64,000 nucleotides of DNA, from NCBI RefSeq assembly GCF_008831285.2, contig NC_045139.1, forward strand, positions 17,840,354 to 17,904,353, in the 5' to 3' direction. This DNA is from Nymphaea colorata (lineage: Eukaryota; Streptophyta; Magnoliopsida; Nymphaeales; Nymphaeaceae). Below are positions 21,506 through 32,329 of the stretch, piece by piece. The translations under genes and the position numbers were made by a program. Position 1 is the first letter of the stretch, and each line of letters opens with the position of its first letter. The notes below the pieces were generated by a model, which was given only the letters and a program-made list of their open reading frames with translations, was not told the DNA's origin and did no database searches.

Positions 21506-24227
21506 TTAAGAAGCAGAGTTGGGAACAAACACAAGATGACCATGAGAAAGGAAGTGGCAAGCAGGAGTTCCCGGCTTGATTCCTAGTGCGAGCATAGAGG
21601 TATGGTTTGCGTTCCACGAAGAGGTGTCGGTGTGGCACACTGCCCCTGCACTCATTCTGCTGCCATCTTCCTCAGCAACCAAAGGAACAATGTAAGATTT
21701 GGTTTTGACAGGCGTGTGGCAGTGGAACACTGCATAGGGATACGACTGAATGTGGCACACCACCGCTTGTGAGGAGGGCAGTTCAACCACACCAGGTTGA
21801 ACTGTGTACACTCTGCTCTTGGGATCTCTTTCTTCATTGTTCGCAAATGAGTAGGTTAGCAACTGAAGATAATTTGTTTTGAGCTGTGACACCGCAAAGT
21901 CGACCATGGATTCCAAGGATGTAGCGCAGTATTTAGTCTCGCCCTTATTCGGTTCCATCTCGCAATCCCCGAGCGTGTGCTTCACTATTAATGCATCGGC
22001 TGAGTTGGGATCCAGGGAGAAGCGTTTCAGGATGTCAGCAAGCTTGGAAGAGGAGAAGGGGAAGCCCTGTGCTTCTCTGCGAGGCAGCAGGGTTGGCCAG
22101 CCGATAGTCTCCTTCTCCTTCTTCACAAAGTCCAGCTTCTTAGTCTTGCTGCCAGGCTTCAAGTTCTCTTCCAAGAAGAGGAAATTAAGCTCACGGTCTC
22201 CCTTTAGCTGATCTAGTGTTGTTCCAACTCTGTAGACATAGTATTTCCAGCAAAACTGGTCGTGTAGGACGCTAAAATACTTCCTCTGGGAAGGATCATC
22301 GATGTCTGAATGCAACATTTATTTCAACAAAGTATGAGATGATTGTAGTGAACAATTGTTGTTGCATATAGACACAAGAATGCATGAAACCATTTTTTAT
22401 TCGTTTTGAACGGCTTCAAATAATATTGGCAAATAAGAAAGGCCAGGAATCTCAATTGGATCTCGACCAAGTGCAAGCCCGATTTTATCTATACAAGGAA
22501 AAATAGTATATTGATTGCATCTGGGTTAGGAGGGAAAGAATTCTTCAGGTCATTGAATCATGCCAAGATCTATTTCAGGATCTATGCGGGTGGCTAATAG
22601 TTTTATGGGTTTAGGCTCCCGGTTAGTAGGGCAGTAATCTTTAAGTTTTGCCTCTTTAACCGTTGTTGCGTTCCAATTAGGACATCATCGGTACAGGCAA
22701 ACGGGGGTTAACCATTTTGCACGCGCCAACAGATGCACTTTGAGCATTGAACTCTCGACTTAATCCATAACTTGAATGTCTTAAATCCGATCAGTCAAGG
22801 GTCGGAGCTTTTGTTGGTATCATAGTCCATAGCAACGAATTTGGGAGGTTGGAAGCCAATGGAGCTATGCACGATTAGAACCCGTCCCTTTTTATGAGCA
22901 AAATAGTTGAATCAGTACTTGGGATACAAGGTTAATTGATGGTGGAATATATTTCTTTTCATCATAGTATTAGTTTTACTGCGTGTCAGGATTAAGCAAA
23001 AGTACTGCAACAGATGGAGTGATTTTTGAGGATTGGAAAAGATACTCGTGTCCCAACAGCCCAGGCATATTATTGCCTACCGGTAATATGAGTAAAGGCC
23101 GTATTTTGGAAAAAAAAAAAAAAAAAGGAACTTTTTTGCCCACTTTTCAGAATCACCTTTTGGCAAGAAGGCATCGAGAGACTTGGGAATGGGAGTTTTG
23201 GGCAACAGTTTATTCCAGTAGACCACCGGACTCATCTCTTTGCTGCTGCTGCTGCTCGCACCTACAAGCTGCAAATTTAGAAAAGGATAAGGCGATTAGA
23301 AATCTTTTGGATGTCGACATGAACCTTGTCGCATCGGCTGTGGACCAAGACCACTGAGCTCACCGCTGACCTGGGGTAGCGCAGCAAATAATATGCCACT
23401 AAAGAAAGAAAAAAATACTGAAACATTAGTAGGTATGCAATAATACACAACATTGTTGCCTTTAGGTACAAGAGGATATTAAATTCTTGCTGTACCGGTC
23501 AAATTTTTTGTCACTACAATTTTTATCCATGCTGTATCAAACAGAGTGAGGCATTACCGCAGATAGATATCTGTGCAAGTCACAAGTGGCAGTCCTTTTC
23601 TGGTTCATGGATTTTCATTCACGGATAGGAATCCATGGATGTTTGTCTACAGCATTCCAACGCCCCTTAAATGGTTGATCAAGAGAAAATTTGCAGACTA
23701 AGCAATGCCGCCCCTTTAGGAGGCAAAATTCTTACAGGGCCATCCTTGATCTTGCGTGAAGGGCGATGCTACAGCCTACAGTTGAGAGGGCATTCGTTTA
23801 ACGTGGGGACAGTGAAATCTTGGGATGTTAATTCCCAAGAGTTCAGATCTTGATTCTCAAATGGGTAATTAGCTTCTACATCTGTTTCATGGCAAGCCCT
23901 CAGGTAAGATAGTATTTGATTTCTTGGTGTTGGAAAAGGTATAGCTAGCACCTGACGGGTGTGGTAGCTTAGTGGCTGGTAGGCGGGCAGTCACTTATCT
24001 AAATTTCTGCACTCACTCCTTATGAAAGCCAACATATGCTAGGACCCAAAGGCAGGGGAATGGTTTTGGGGGTTTTACGCCCCAAGTGGGCTATCAAATC
24101 CCTCAGCTGGAGGTGGTTTCCTCCGAGTAAAATAAAAAGTAAATGACATGGCTAAGCAATAGATGGGAAAGAGATTTACCATAAGAGCAGAGAGGAACAT
24201 CAAGAAGAAGGGGAAGAAATTTGCCAT
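21506..24227 (-). CDS. BURP gene B, intact, three exons
   Basis: Coding parts are 24227-24180, 23268-23157 and 22305-21506 (minus), 960 bases, 319 residues plus stop. Exon 1 gives MANFFPFFLMFLSALM, a hydrophobic signal-peptide core. Exon 2 starts LVGASSSSS and holds MSPVVYW and LLPKTPIP. Exon 3 is the BURP domain: FLFLEENLKPGS near its start, then four CH pairs spaced CH-X10-CH-X26-CH-X24-CH, ending at GHLVFVP. All junctions follow GT-AG and keep frame (phase 0, then phase 1). BURP proteins are plant secreted or cell-wall proteins of varied, mostly unsettled function. This is a short form without the long repeat region of RD22 or PG1-beta types. It is closely related to gene C and carries no visible lesion. 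Subfamily not assigned. Confidence 0.9.
22306..23156 (-). other. Intron 2 of BURP gene B
   Basis: An AT-rich intron of 851 bp between the GTGATT donor and TTGCATTCAG acceptor. Parts match the intron 2 of A and C, while 22600-22950 is extra relative to them. No gene is seen inside. Confidence 0.75.
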
Positions 24228-24302
24228 GGTAGTAGTAGCTAGAGTGAAGAAGCGCTTTGAAAGGAGAGGAGTATCTCAATTTCCTTCCCAGGAATCATGA
24301 TC

Positions 24303-24312
24303 TATTTATAAG
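24303..24312 (-). promoter_or_regulatory. TATA box of BURP gene B
   Basis: The minus strand reads CTTATAAATA about 80 bases upstream of the ATG at 24227, in the same context as genes A and C. Confidence 0.6.
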
Positions 24313-25560
24313 CCCTAGCTACTTGCTGTGCGGACCTGCTGGAGAGAGAGTGTTGCAATTGTCGGCAAAGGTTGTGTGGTTCTCCTTTCTCTATGTTCTT
24401 CAGCTTCCCTCTTTTCATGTATAATTCCCTAATTCTCTTCCAACAATTACACCCTTCTTTTGTCCATTAGCTTTGGGAAGGTTGCTCCAGGATCATGGGC
24501 TGATGTGTAGCGAAAGGTGCGTTTGGAGCCCTCTGTACAATTATTTTGCATGTTTTGAGTTTCTTTTCCTTTCTTGAGGATATGGGGTGGATTAGTTGTA
24601 AAATTTGATTCGATAAAAATTAAAATTTAGACCTTTAGGGGCCGTTTGGCATGAACAATAACCAATTGAATCAGTGTTTCATGAATCTGCCCCAATAATT
24701 GAGGTAACACTCACACAATATTGCTCATTCTGAACAGCCATTTAATCACTGAAATCCTGCTTATATGATAGTGAAATAAGTGCATCAAGAGTAAGTTGAA
24801 CTTCGTGGCAAAATAAGATGGGAGTTAATGGTCTCGGTTTTAAGATTATGGTGCCGATCTTACTTGTACGTAAGCTTTTAAAAGATCCGAAATAGTGGAC
24901 AGGAGTCAGAATAATGGATTTTCAAAATAACGATGAACTTATCGGGAGATCGCTAGATTTTTTAGAAAAACATGATTTCTTTACAAAATTCAGTTGCCAA
25001 CCTGAGAATAATGTGCTTTCATTTCATCTTGAAATTCAAATGATAAGAACATTTTCCCTGTTTTTATACATTGGTCACATCCTTTGTCATATAATAGTTA
25101 ATGCATTTGGTTAGACCCACAACTAAGTATAGCAATACGATAATACTGTACCTGAACAGGAGGTGGTCGGTGTATTAGCTCCACGATTGCCTCCTAACAG
25201 TAGAAATTCAAGGTTGAAACAGGCCATTTTTCTGGTTATTTGAGAGAGATTGAGGCAATTTCATATATATCGTGCAACATAGTGTGTTCCTTTTCTTTCT
25301 GGAGTGCAATTTTCTTCTTCAACTTTCAACTTTTCTGCGGTCGTGGTCGAAGCCAGTGAATCCTTCTTCTCAATGCATTCTGTACATTAATGCTAAGCCA
25401 GCAGGAACGCCGCCTTTTGTCTTTTCCAATTCTGCTGGACCCTCGTCTCCAGTTCCCATTCTTTGTGACGGCTAGGCTTTACCACTTCAAAGCCAAGGTG
25501 GGATACTCTCATACCTTTCTGCCTTATACACTTCAAAAATTTACAATAATACGAACCCAA
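24310..25560. repeat. 5' flank module of gene B
   Basis: The same order of elements as upstream of gene A: promoter text, shortened MITE (24636-24735), gatccg/cagaat middle part, and the block with aacgccgcc near 25405. No separate gene. Confidence 0.65.
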
Positions 25561-26690
25561 CCAGTGGCTCGATTGAGCATAGGCGCAACCATACAATAAG
25601 GTGGTAAGGCGGCTCAGACTCAGGAGATTTAAGATTTGAATCTCATAGCTGATGTGCTACTCATACAGTAGCAAACATGACACTTGAGTTGAAAAATATA
25701 TCATAGGTTTACTCAAGCCCTGAAACAAGCAAGAACGTTAAATGTATAAGGGTATAGTTTTCGGCATTTTATACCGAAAGTTAGTTCCCCCTAAATGAAC
25801 AATTTTTTTTTTTGAAAAAAAAAGCACACCAAGGCACATGTAGAGGGCACATTGGGTGTTATGTGCATGACATGGGTAGTTGAGAAAGCCTTCCTTGTTG
25901 CATGCCATATGGGGGATGGACTTGCAAACCTGCCTTACTTTGGATACATGTGGGCTTGTGTGGACAAATTACATATATAAATATGTTAGTACCCCATAAA
26001 CTCAATAAAAAAGTATCACATTGTTATTTTAAATATTAAATAATTTGTTTGGATATTTAATCATTTACTAATATTATTGGACATAGTAAACGAATGAACT
26101 TAACTTTAATTTTCCTTCATAAAAGTCATTTCTTGTGATCACGTTAACCTAAGCTTAAGTTAGTAAGATCCTAGGCTCAGCGTCAGATGACTTCTTTTTA
26201 TGAAGTAAAATTAAGTATTTTTTTAACGATAAGAAAAGGCCAGATGTATCTTCTGTCATCACGAATTTAAGTCTATTTTTTGAAAATTTCCTTCTTTTCA
26301 ATTACTAGAATTCCTTTGTGGAAAAAAAAGAGAGGAGATTCCAAGGGCCCCCAAGCCTTACTAGAAAAACACCATTCAAATCACTTGCATGCTTGCAGCT
26401 GCTTCGTGGAAGTTTAGGCCTAAGTTTGAAGGAGTTTTACTCTATTTCGGTTTCGAGAGATTTATTAATTGCTTCTTTTACCTAATTTCAGAGGAGACCA
26501 TGCCGTCCAAATTAAGCGACTCTCCAAACGTAAAGAACTGCTATGTATTGCACATGTGTTTGTTAAAGCACTGCAATTTTTTCCACCTGAAGATTGTGCA
26601 TTTGGTCAACATGAAATCAAAGACATGAAGAGAGAGAGAGAGAGAGATCCCACTGAAAGAAGATGACTATGAAGTCTTTCGGCTGGAGGT
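25560..26690. other. Intergenic block homologous to 46480-47740
   Basis: It shares the phrases aatgtataagggtat, ttgagaaagccttcc, gggatggacttgcaaacc and tttccttcttttcaattactagaattcctttg with 46480-47740, which carries an extra 456-bp element. Here the site (25855-25885) is empty. No gene is seen. Confidence 0.6.
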
Positions 26691-26732
26691 GGTTTGCTGA
26701 ACAGCACGACTAAGATGGGGAAAGAGATTTAC

Positions 26733-26752
26733 CAAGGGATGAAGTTGGCCAT
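26733..26752 (-). pseudogene. Orphan BURP first exon O8 (deleted, out of frame)
   Basis: Only 20 bases remain between the ATG (26752) and the TTG/GTAAAT donor, reading MANFIPW. It is a dead copy. Confidence 0.65.
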
Positions 26753-27309
26753 GGTAGTATCTAGCTAGAGTGTAGTGCGTTAATAAGAGAGAAATATTTT
26801 AATTTCCTTCCCACTTTGCCGGTGGAGGGAGTACTCAAGAAGATTGGTGCAATTATCGGCCAAAGATTGTATGGTTCTCCTTTCTCTCAGATTCCCTCTT
26901 TTCATTCATCTATCGGCTGATGTAGGGTCTGCTTCCCTTGTTTTTTTCCTAATAATTAGCGTTACTTCTTTTGTACATTAGGTTCCGAAAGGTTGCTCTG
27001 GGATTTGCCTCAATTGATATTAAGATCCCTACTTGACTTGCACATAAGCTTTTCAAAGACCCCACGGAAGTCAGCATGATGGATTTTTAGAAATTAAGCC
27101 AAACTTATCTGGAGATTTTCGGCAGCTAATTTTTTTTACAAAAATCTTCATTTCTTTTTTTTAAAAAAAGTTGTTATCTTTGAATAACACTGTCGTCAGG
27201 TCAGTCCCGTTAATTGTAAGCCAGAAACTGGCCATTTTAGTTACGAGGTATGTGCTCTTTTTTTTATTTTTTTGTTTGTTAGTGCAATTTTTATGTTCAT
27301 CGTGGTGCA

Positions 27310-27450
27310 AGCGTACCCCGCCTTAAAGAACGCCGCCTTTGTCCTTGAAGAACGCCGCCTTAAAGAACGCCGCCTTAAAGAACGCCGCCTTTGTCTTTAA
27401 AGAACGCCGCCTTTGTACGTTAATGCTAACGGACAAAGAACGCCGCCATT
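27310..27450. repeat. Short tandem units built on aacgccgcc
   Basis: The phrase aaagaacgccgcct recurs at spacings of about 14-28 bp. It is an independent local amplification of the same element that forms the 39-bp minisatellite at 7283. Confidence 0.8.
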
Positions 27451-27599
27451 GTCCTTTCTCCAAGCTTGATTCCTCCTCCTTTCTAAATAATCCACAAGTA
27501 GGAGCTGCAAATGAAGAGAAGCTCTGCGTTTCAGTCGATTTACGTATTTTAAGCGTCTAGCGTGGCCTTTTGCCTCAATTGGCTGATAAAATAAACGCT

Positions 27600-28000
27600 G
27601 ACATATACTGTGAAAAAAAGGATTTACCATCCCATTTTACTCATATAAAAGTACTCTTCCTATATCATATGGAACCTTTTAATTCCTTAGCTGTTCTTTA
27701 CGTTCAATACCACTGCATATCCATATGCAATGTTTAGACATGAAAATAAATATGCACAGATAGTAAGGTCCACATCTAACCTACTTTTGTTATATACATA
27801 TTTTGTTATATATATGAAGCGGCAGACAGCTGAGTGACTGTACTTCATTCTCATGGGAGAAGAGAAAATAAAAGGAACAAGCAGGACTGGTGTTGTTACA
27901 AACAACCCTATGCCCGTCATCTTTCTTTACCTTACATATTGGCAAAAAAATATTGCCCAAAAACAAAACTTGTTGGCATACACATTGGTGCAAGCCAGAG
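27600..28000. other. Intergenic with BURP 3'-flank relic
   Basis: At 27830-27950 the sequence (gtgactgtacttcattctc, gttacaaacaaccctatg) resembles the 3' flank of gene C. It lies on the 3' side of pseudogene E, as expected for the original gene end. Confidence 0.5.
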
Positions 28001-28039
28001 CTAGAGGAACCCTATAGATTTAGACTTGGGATTAAAGCG

Positions 28040-28362
28040 CTGGCCGAGTCCTCCAACAAGGACCCGCGTGGAGGTCGACACTCAGGACCAAAAGGAAGTG
28101 TACATGAAGAGGTCCACACGTAGGACGAAGGGACAAAGACAGCACAGGTTCAGCCATTCGTAGAGCTAGTTTAGTCATTTTGGATCCAATCATGATGTTT
28201 GGATCTTTTATTATATTTTGAATCCAAATTCTATCTTATTGATTCATTTCCTATTTGTTTTGGGTGGAGGTATAAATACCTCTCGTGCGAAAATTAGGCC
28301 TTTTTTAGTTTTTAGAGAATAAAAAACCAACGTGAGTTAGAGGGAAGAGATTATTTTGTTCT
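28040..28362. mobile_element. LTR-like or other insertion that cuts pseudogene E
   Basis: It carries ggaggtataaatacctc (TATA-like) about 90 bases before a sequence ending gagttagagggaag, and a body with ctggccgagtcctccaacaagg. The same sequence sits at the same junction at 51410-51690. The BURP exon stops at its edge, exactly before the CH-motif half. The look is of a promoter-bearing LTR fragment, but no second LTR, primer-binding site or polyprotein was found. Confidence 0.4.
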
Positions 28363-28365
28363 TGA

Positions 28366-30480
28366 TTACACTCTGCTCTTAGGCTCTGTTTCTTCCTTGT
28401 TCATAAACGAGTAAGTTAGCAACTGAAGATCATTCGTTTTGAGATGTGACGCCGCAAAGTCGACCATGAACTCCAAGGATGTATCGCAGGGTCTGGTCTC
28501 GCCCCTGTTCGCCTCCTTCTCGCAATCCTCGAGCGTTTGCTTCCCGATTGATGCATCTGCGGAGTTGGGGTCCATGGACAAGTGTTTGAGGATGTAAGTG
28601 AACTTGGAACTTGAGAAGGGGAAGGCCTGTGCATCTTTGCGAGGCAGCAGCGTCGGCCAACCGCTGCTCTCTTGCTCCTTTTCACAGAGTCCAGCTTCTT
28701 AGTCTTGCTGCCTGGCTTCAAGTTCTCTTCCAAGAAGAAGAAATTAACCTCATCGTCTTCCTTTAGTTGATCTAGTGTTCTTCCACGCTTGTAGCTATGC
28801 TATAGCCTATAGATAGTATAATGGACAAAGTGCAGCCTTGGTAGCATACTGCCTTGCGAAGGATGATCGAAGCCTGAATGGAACATTCATCAGAAAATTT
28901 ATGAACTAATTGTAATGAATAAATGTACGTAGGCAGTGGAATGCAAGACTGAAACCATTTAATCTGTGCACCTTGTGTAACTTCAAATAATATTGGCATA
29001 TGATAAAAGCCGGAAATCATTAAATGGTCGAACCAATACCCAGGATACAAGGTCAATTAATCTTGAAAATATTTCTTTCATGCCATTTTCTTTATATAAG
29101 ATTAGTTTACACATTTTTCTTTCAACCATCGGTTCAAAAAAAAAAAAAAAAAAATCAATGGTTTATATTGCTCTTTATCCGTCTAGCATCTGAATGTCTA
29201 GAATATATAGCTTCCTTTGTTTTTAAACCTTGTCTTTCCCATTTAAGAAATCACCTGTCGGCAAAAAGGCTTGGAGGGACTTCGGCTTATCTTCATGCTG
29301 CGGCGCTGCGAATGAAGAGGGAAACTCGATCAGAGAAATCTTTGAATGTCAAAGGCTTTTCAACCTTGCGGCCTCCTCTGTAGACCTAAGCCACAGAGCA
29401 TACCACTGAACCGGCGACGCGTAGCCCAGGAAATAATATTCATATGCTACTTTGAAAAATATACACTGAAACCATTGCCAGCTATTTAATAATATGCGAT
29501 TTTTTGATGTGAGCCGTATTTTTTGTCCGTAAATGGCTGCTCAAGAGAAAAAATTATATACCATTTTAATGCCTCCCATTTATAGGCCAAATTCTTGGGC
29601 AGCCCCTTCTCCGATCTTGCATTAAGGGGAATGCCACACTCAGAATGTATTTGTTTAAAACGGGGACAGTGAGACCATGGGATGTTATTCACATCTTGAT
29701 TTTTAACAAGGATAGTTTGATGGAGTCGAAGCTGCCTGAAGAAAGCCAAAGCCCTCCCTCCTTGCTTCTGCCTTTGGGGACGTGCATGGCTGTTTTAGTA
29801 TGCGTGCAGATGAGCCTACGATACACCCATGAATAAGAATATCATGCTTGCCACCATTTATAATAAAATGAGAGTAACATCTACAAGGATGAAACTGACG
29901 GCATGCATGCTGTTAATATGCCCACCAACCTGATCAGCTATACTGAGTTCACTGGGGCAAATTTACTTAGATACTTTACTTGGAAGATATATGAATTGTG
30001 ATCTTCATGTCTTTGATCCATGGATCTAGGGGTGAGAAAACAAATATCAAGTCTGCAGTTTGTTAGAAGAATGAATTCAAAGAGAATCCACGCACATACC
30101 ATGCCCTAGTTAAATCAAAGACATGGAGAGAATGAGAGTCCTCCCACTGACTTCCAATGGTTATGCTATGGAGTGAAGGGCATATAGAAGAAAGGCTACA
30201 TTCACAATGTGGGTAATTAGCTCCACCTATCCGTCACATGACGAACCCTCAAGGGAAACGGGGATGCCATTTCTACGCGATTTGTCAAAGAAAAAGGTGT
30301 TCTAAAAGCCATGGCTAACCCTGGGGGTGTGGCACAGCTGATGGGGTTAGCAACTGGTAGGCAGCCAAATCTTAGTGCTGTGAAAACCAACAAATTCTAC
30401 GACCATGAGAAGGGGGGAAAAGGAAACAGCTCGAGTGCGCAACGGGTGAGGAAGAACAAGAGAGTAAAGAAATTGGCCAT
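28366..30480 (-). pseudogene. BURP pseudogene E
   Basis: Exon 3 remains from about 28872 to 28366 with frameshifts (LKPGSKTKKLD in one frame, MSMDPNSADAS and FAASHLKTNDLQLLTYSFMN in another). The whole CH-repeat half is missing and replaced by foreign sequence. A worn exon 2 (LQAFLPTG region) ends at a GTGATTTC donor near 29250. Exon 1 starts at ATG 30480 (MANFFTLLFFLTR) but its donor is lost. A TATA motif (cttataaag) is at about 30568-30576. It cannot make a BURP protein. Confidence 0.85.
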
Positions 30481-30999
30481 GGTAGCAGCTAGCTTGCTAG
30501 AGTGAAGGGCTTTGATAAGAGACAAGTATCTTACATTCTTTCCCACTTCGCCGGTAGAGGGAGTACTAGCGACCTCTTTATAAGCAGCCTTTTGAAAGCT
30601 AATGTACAAAAAAGGTAGCGCTTATTATTGGGAAAAAAAAAAGAAAAAAAAATAAAGCATGGAAAAAAAGAACCAGACAATCTGTGGCCGTCAATTGCAC
30701 CAATCTTCTATTGGGGGTCTGCTTTCCAATAAGCCTACTTTTTTTGTACACAAGTTTTCAAAAGGCTGTTCTGGGATTATGAGCTGACGTGTCTTTTCTA
30801 GAACCCTCTAGACAATTATTTTGCATGTTGTGGATATGCCTTTTAGGTTAAAGATTAAGATCTTGATCTGACTTGCACATAAGCTTTTTCTTTTCCTTGA
30901 TGCATATTTATTGCACTCAACTCAATTTCGGATGAATGGTTTTGGGGGTCTTATGCTCAAACGTGCAACGAAGTCTCTCAGCTGGAGGTGGTGGAAACG

Positions 31000-31800
31000 G
31001 TAACCGATGGATGCGGAAAGAGATTTTCATCTTAATTTCCTTCCCACTTTCCCTGTGAAGGGAGTACTCAAGAAGATTGTTGCAATTATCAGCGAAAGAT
31101 TGTTTGGTTCTCCTTCCCAATAATTACCGCTACTTCTTTTGTCCATTAGCTTCCAAAAGGTTGCTTTAGGATCATGAGCTGACGTTTTGGAAAAGCCAAA
31201 TACAATTATTTTGCAGATTCTTCCTTTCTTTTTTGACCATGTGATTAGATGAGATCTAAGGTTTGACTCGATAAAAAAAAAAAGGAAAAGGCCGTATGCA
31301 TGCAGAGTATGTTGAGCCTCTTGGTAAAATGGGGTAAGTGTTTGGTTCAACTTGAGATTAAATCCTGATCCGACTTGGAAACAGGCTTTTTCAGAGATCC
31401 GACGGGAGTGAGGTCGATGGATGTTCTGAAATTAAGCCGAACTTAACGGGAGATTTTCAGAAACTAATTTTTTTTAGAAAAACCTTGATTTCTTTTAAAA
31501 ATTAACTTGTCACGTCTGAATAATGTGCCTTTAATCACCACGAACAATTTTTTTGCTGTTGTTACAACCGCGCAACTTTTCTGTGGCCCTGGTGGAAGTG
31601 AACCCCTGTATGTACATTAATGCTAACTGACAAAAAAACGCCGCCTTTGTCCTTTATTCAATAATTCAATATCGCTGATCGACAAAGAGCGTCGTCTTTG
31701 TTCTTTTACCAATTCTGATTCACAGGATCCCGTTTCTTCTCCATCGTCGTAAAGCTAAGCTTTCCCTGTTAAACAGAAGATGGGATACCCTTACCTCTCT
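31000..31800. repeat. BURP 5' module copy with exon 1 deleted
   Basis: The donor side (ggaaagagatttt) passes straight into promoter text (cttaatttccttcccactttcc), so exon 1 is gone. Middle part and aacgccgcc block (31635-31660) follow. It then runs into a BURP 3'-flank relic (31810-31990) that contains a direct repeat of cacagagagaagaaacggtgtcccatcg (31845/31905). Confidence 0.65.
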
Positions 31801-32155
31801 TTTATAAGGAAATAAGACTACATCATTTTCCTTTGAACACACGGAGAGAAGAAACGGTGTCCCATCGTATGTTTTGGACTGTACTTCATTTTCCTTTGAA
31901 CACACAGAGAGAAGAAACGGTGTCCCATCGAAAAGAAAAGGAACAAGCACGACTGGTGCCGTTACAAACCACCGTATGCGCCATCATCTTTCTTTACATT
32001 ACATATGGACCAAAAGCATATAGATGAAAGACCATATTCACAATGTGTGTAATGAACTCCTAGCATCCGGCACATAACAAACCCTCAAGTCAGACGAGGA
32101 TGCTATTTCTATGTGATTTGTCAAAGAAAATGGTATTCGAAAAGCCATGGAGGTG

Positions 32156-32215
32156 TGGCACAACTGGTCAGCTTGGTAACTGGTAGGCAGCCAGTCACTT
32201 ACTGAAATCTTAGTG
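32156..32215 (+). mobile_element. SINE-like sequence with A-box
   Basis: TGGCACAACTGG at 32156-32167 fits a tRNA A-box with one mismatch. The B-box region (about 32195-32210) is worn. Confidence 0.35.
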
Positions 32216-32329
32216 CTAAATCCTCGTGAAAATCAACATATTCGGCGACCAAGAGGTGGGGGAATGGTTTAACGTGAGGGTTCTATGCTCCAAGTGAGCT
32301 AGCTACAAAGTCTCTCGGCTGGAGATGGG

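Larger units (their letters stand above)
26690..27600. repeat. BURP 5' module copy, exon O8 mostly deleted
   Basis: It carries promoter, middle part and a remodelled aacgccgcc block (27310-27450), in which short ttaaagaacgccgcc units are repeated five or six times. Confidence 0.65.
28000..30620. repeat. Segmental duplication T, copy 1
   Basis: It matches 51390-53980 including the LTR-like piece, pseudogene, both introns and promoter. Indels are scattered; 30100-30500 is nearly identical to 53490-53880. Confidence 0.85.

Noticed and set aside
21282-21638. 118-codon minus-strand frame below gene B
   Set aside because: It overlaps the end of gene B exon 3 in another frame and continues into the 3' flank. 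No protein features.
28040-28362. Complete LTR retrotransposon
   Set aside because: There is only one LTR-like piece, with no primer-binding site, polypurine tract or gag-pol frame.
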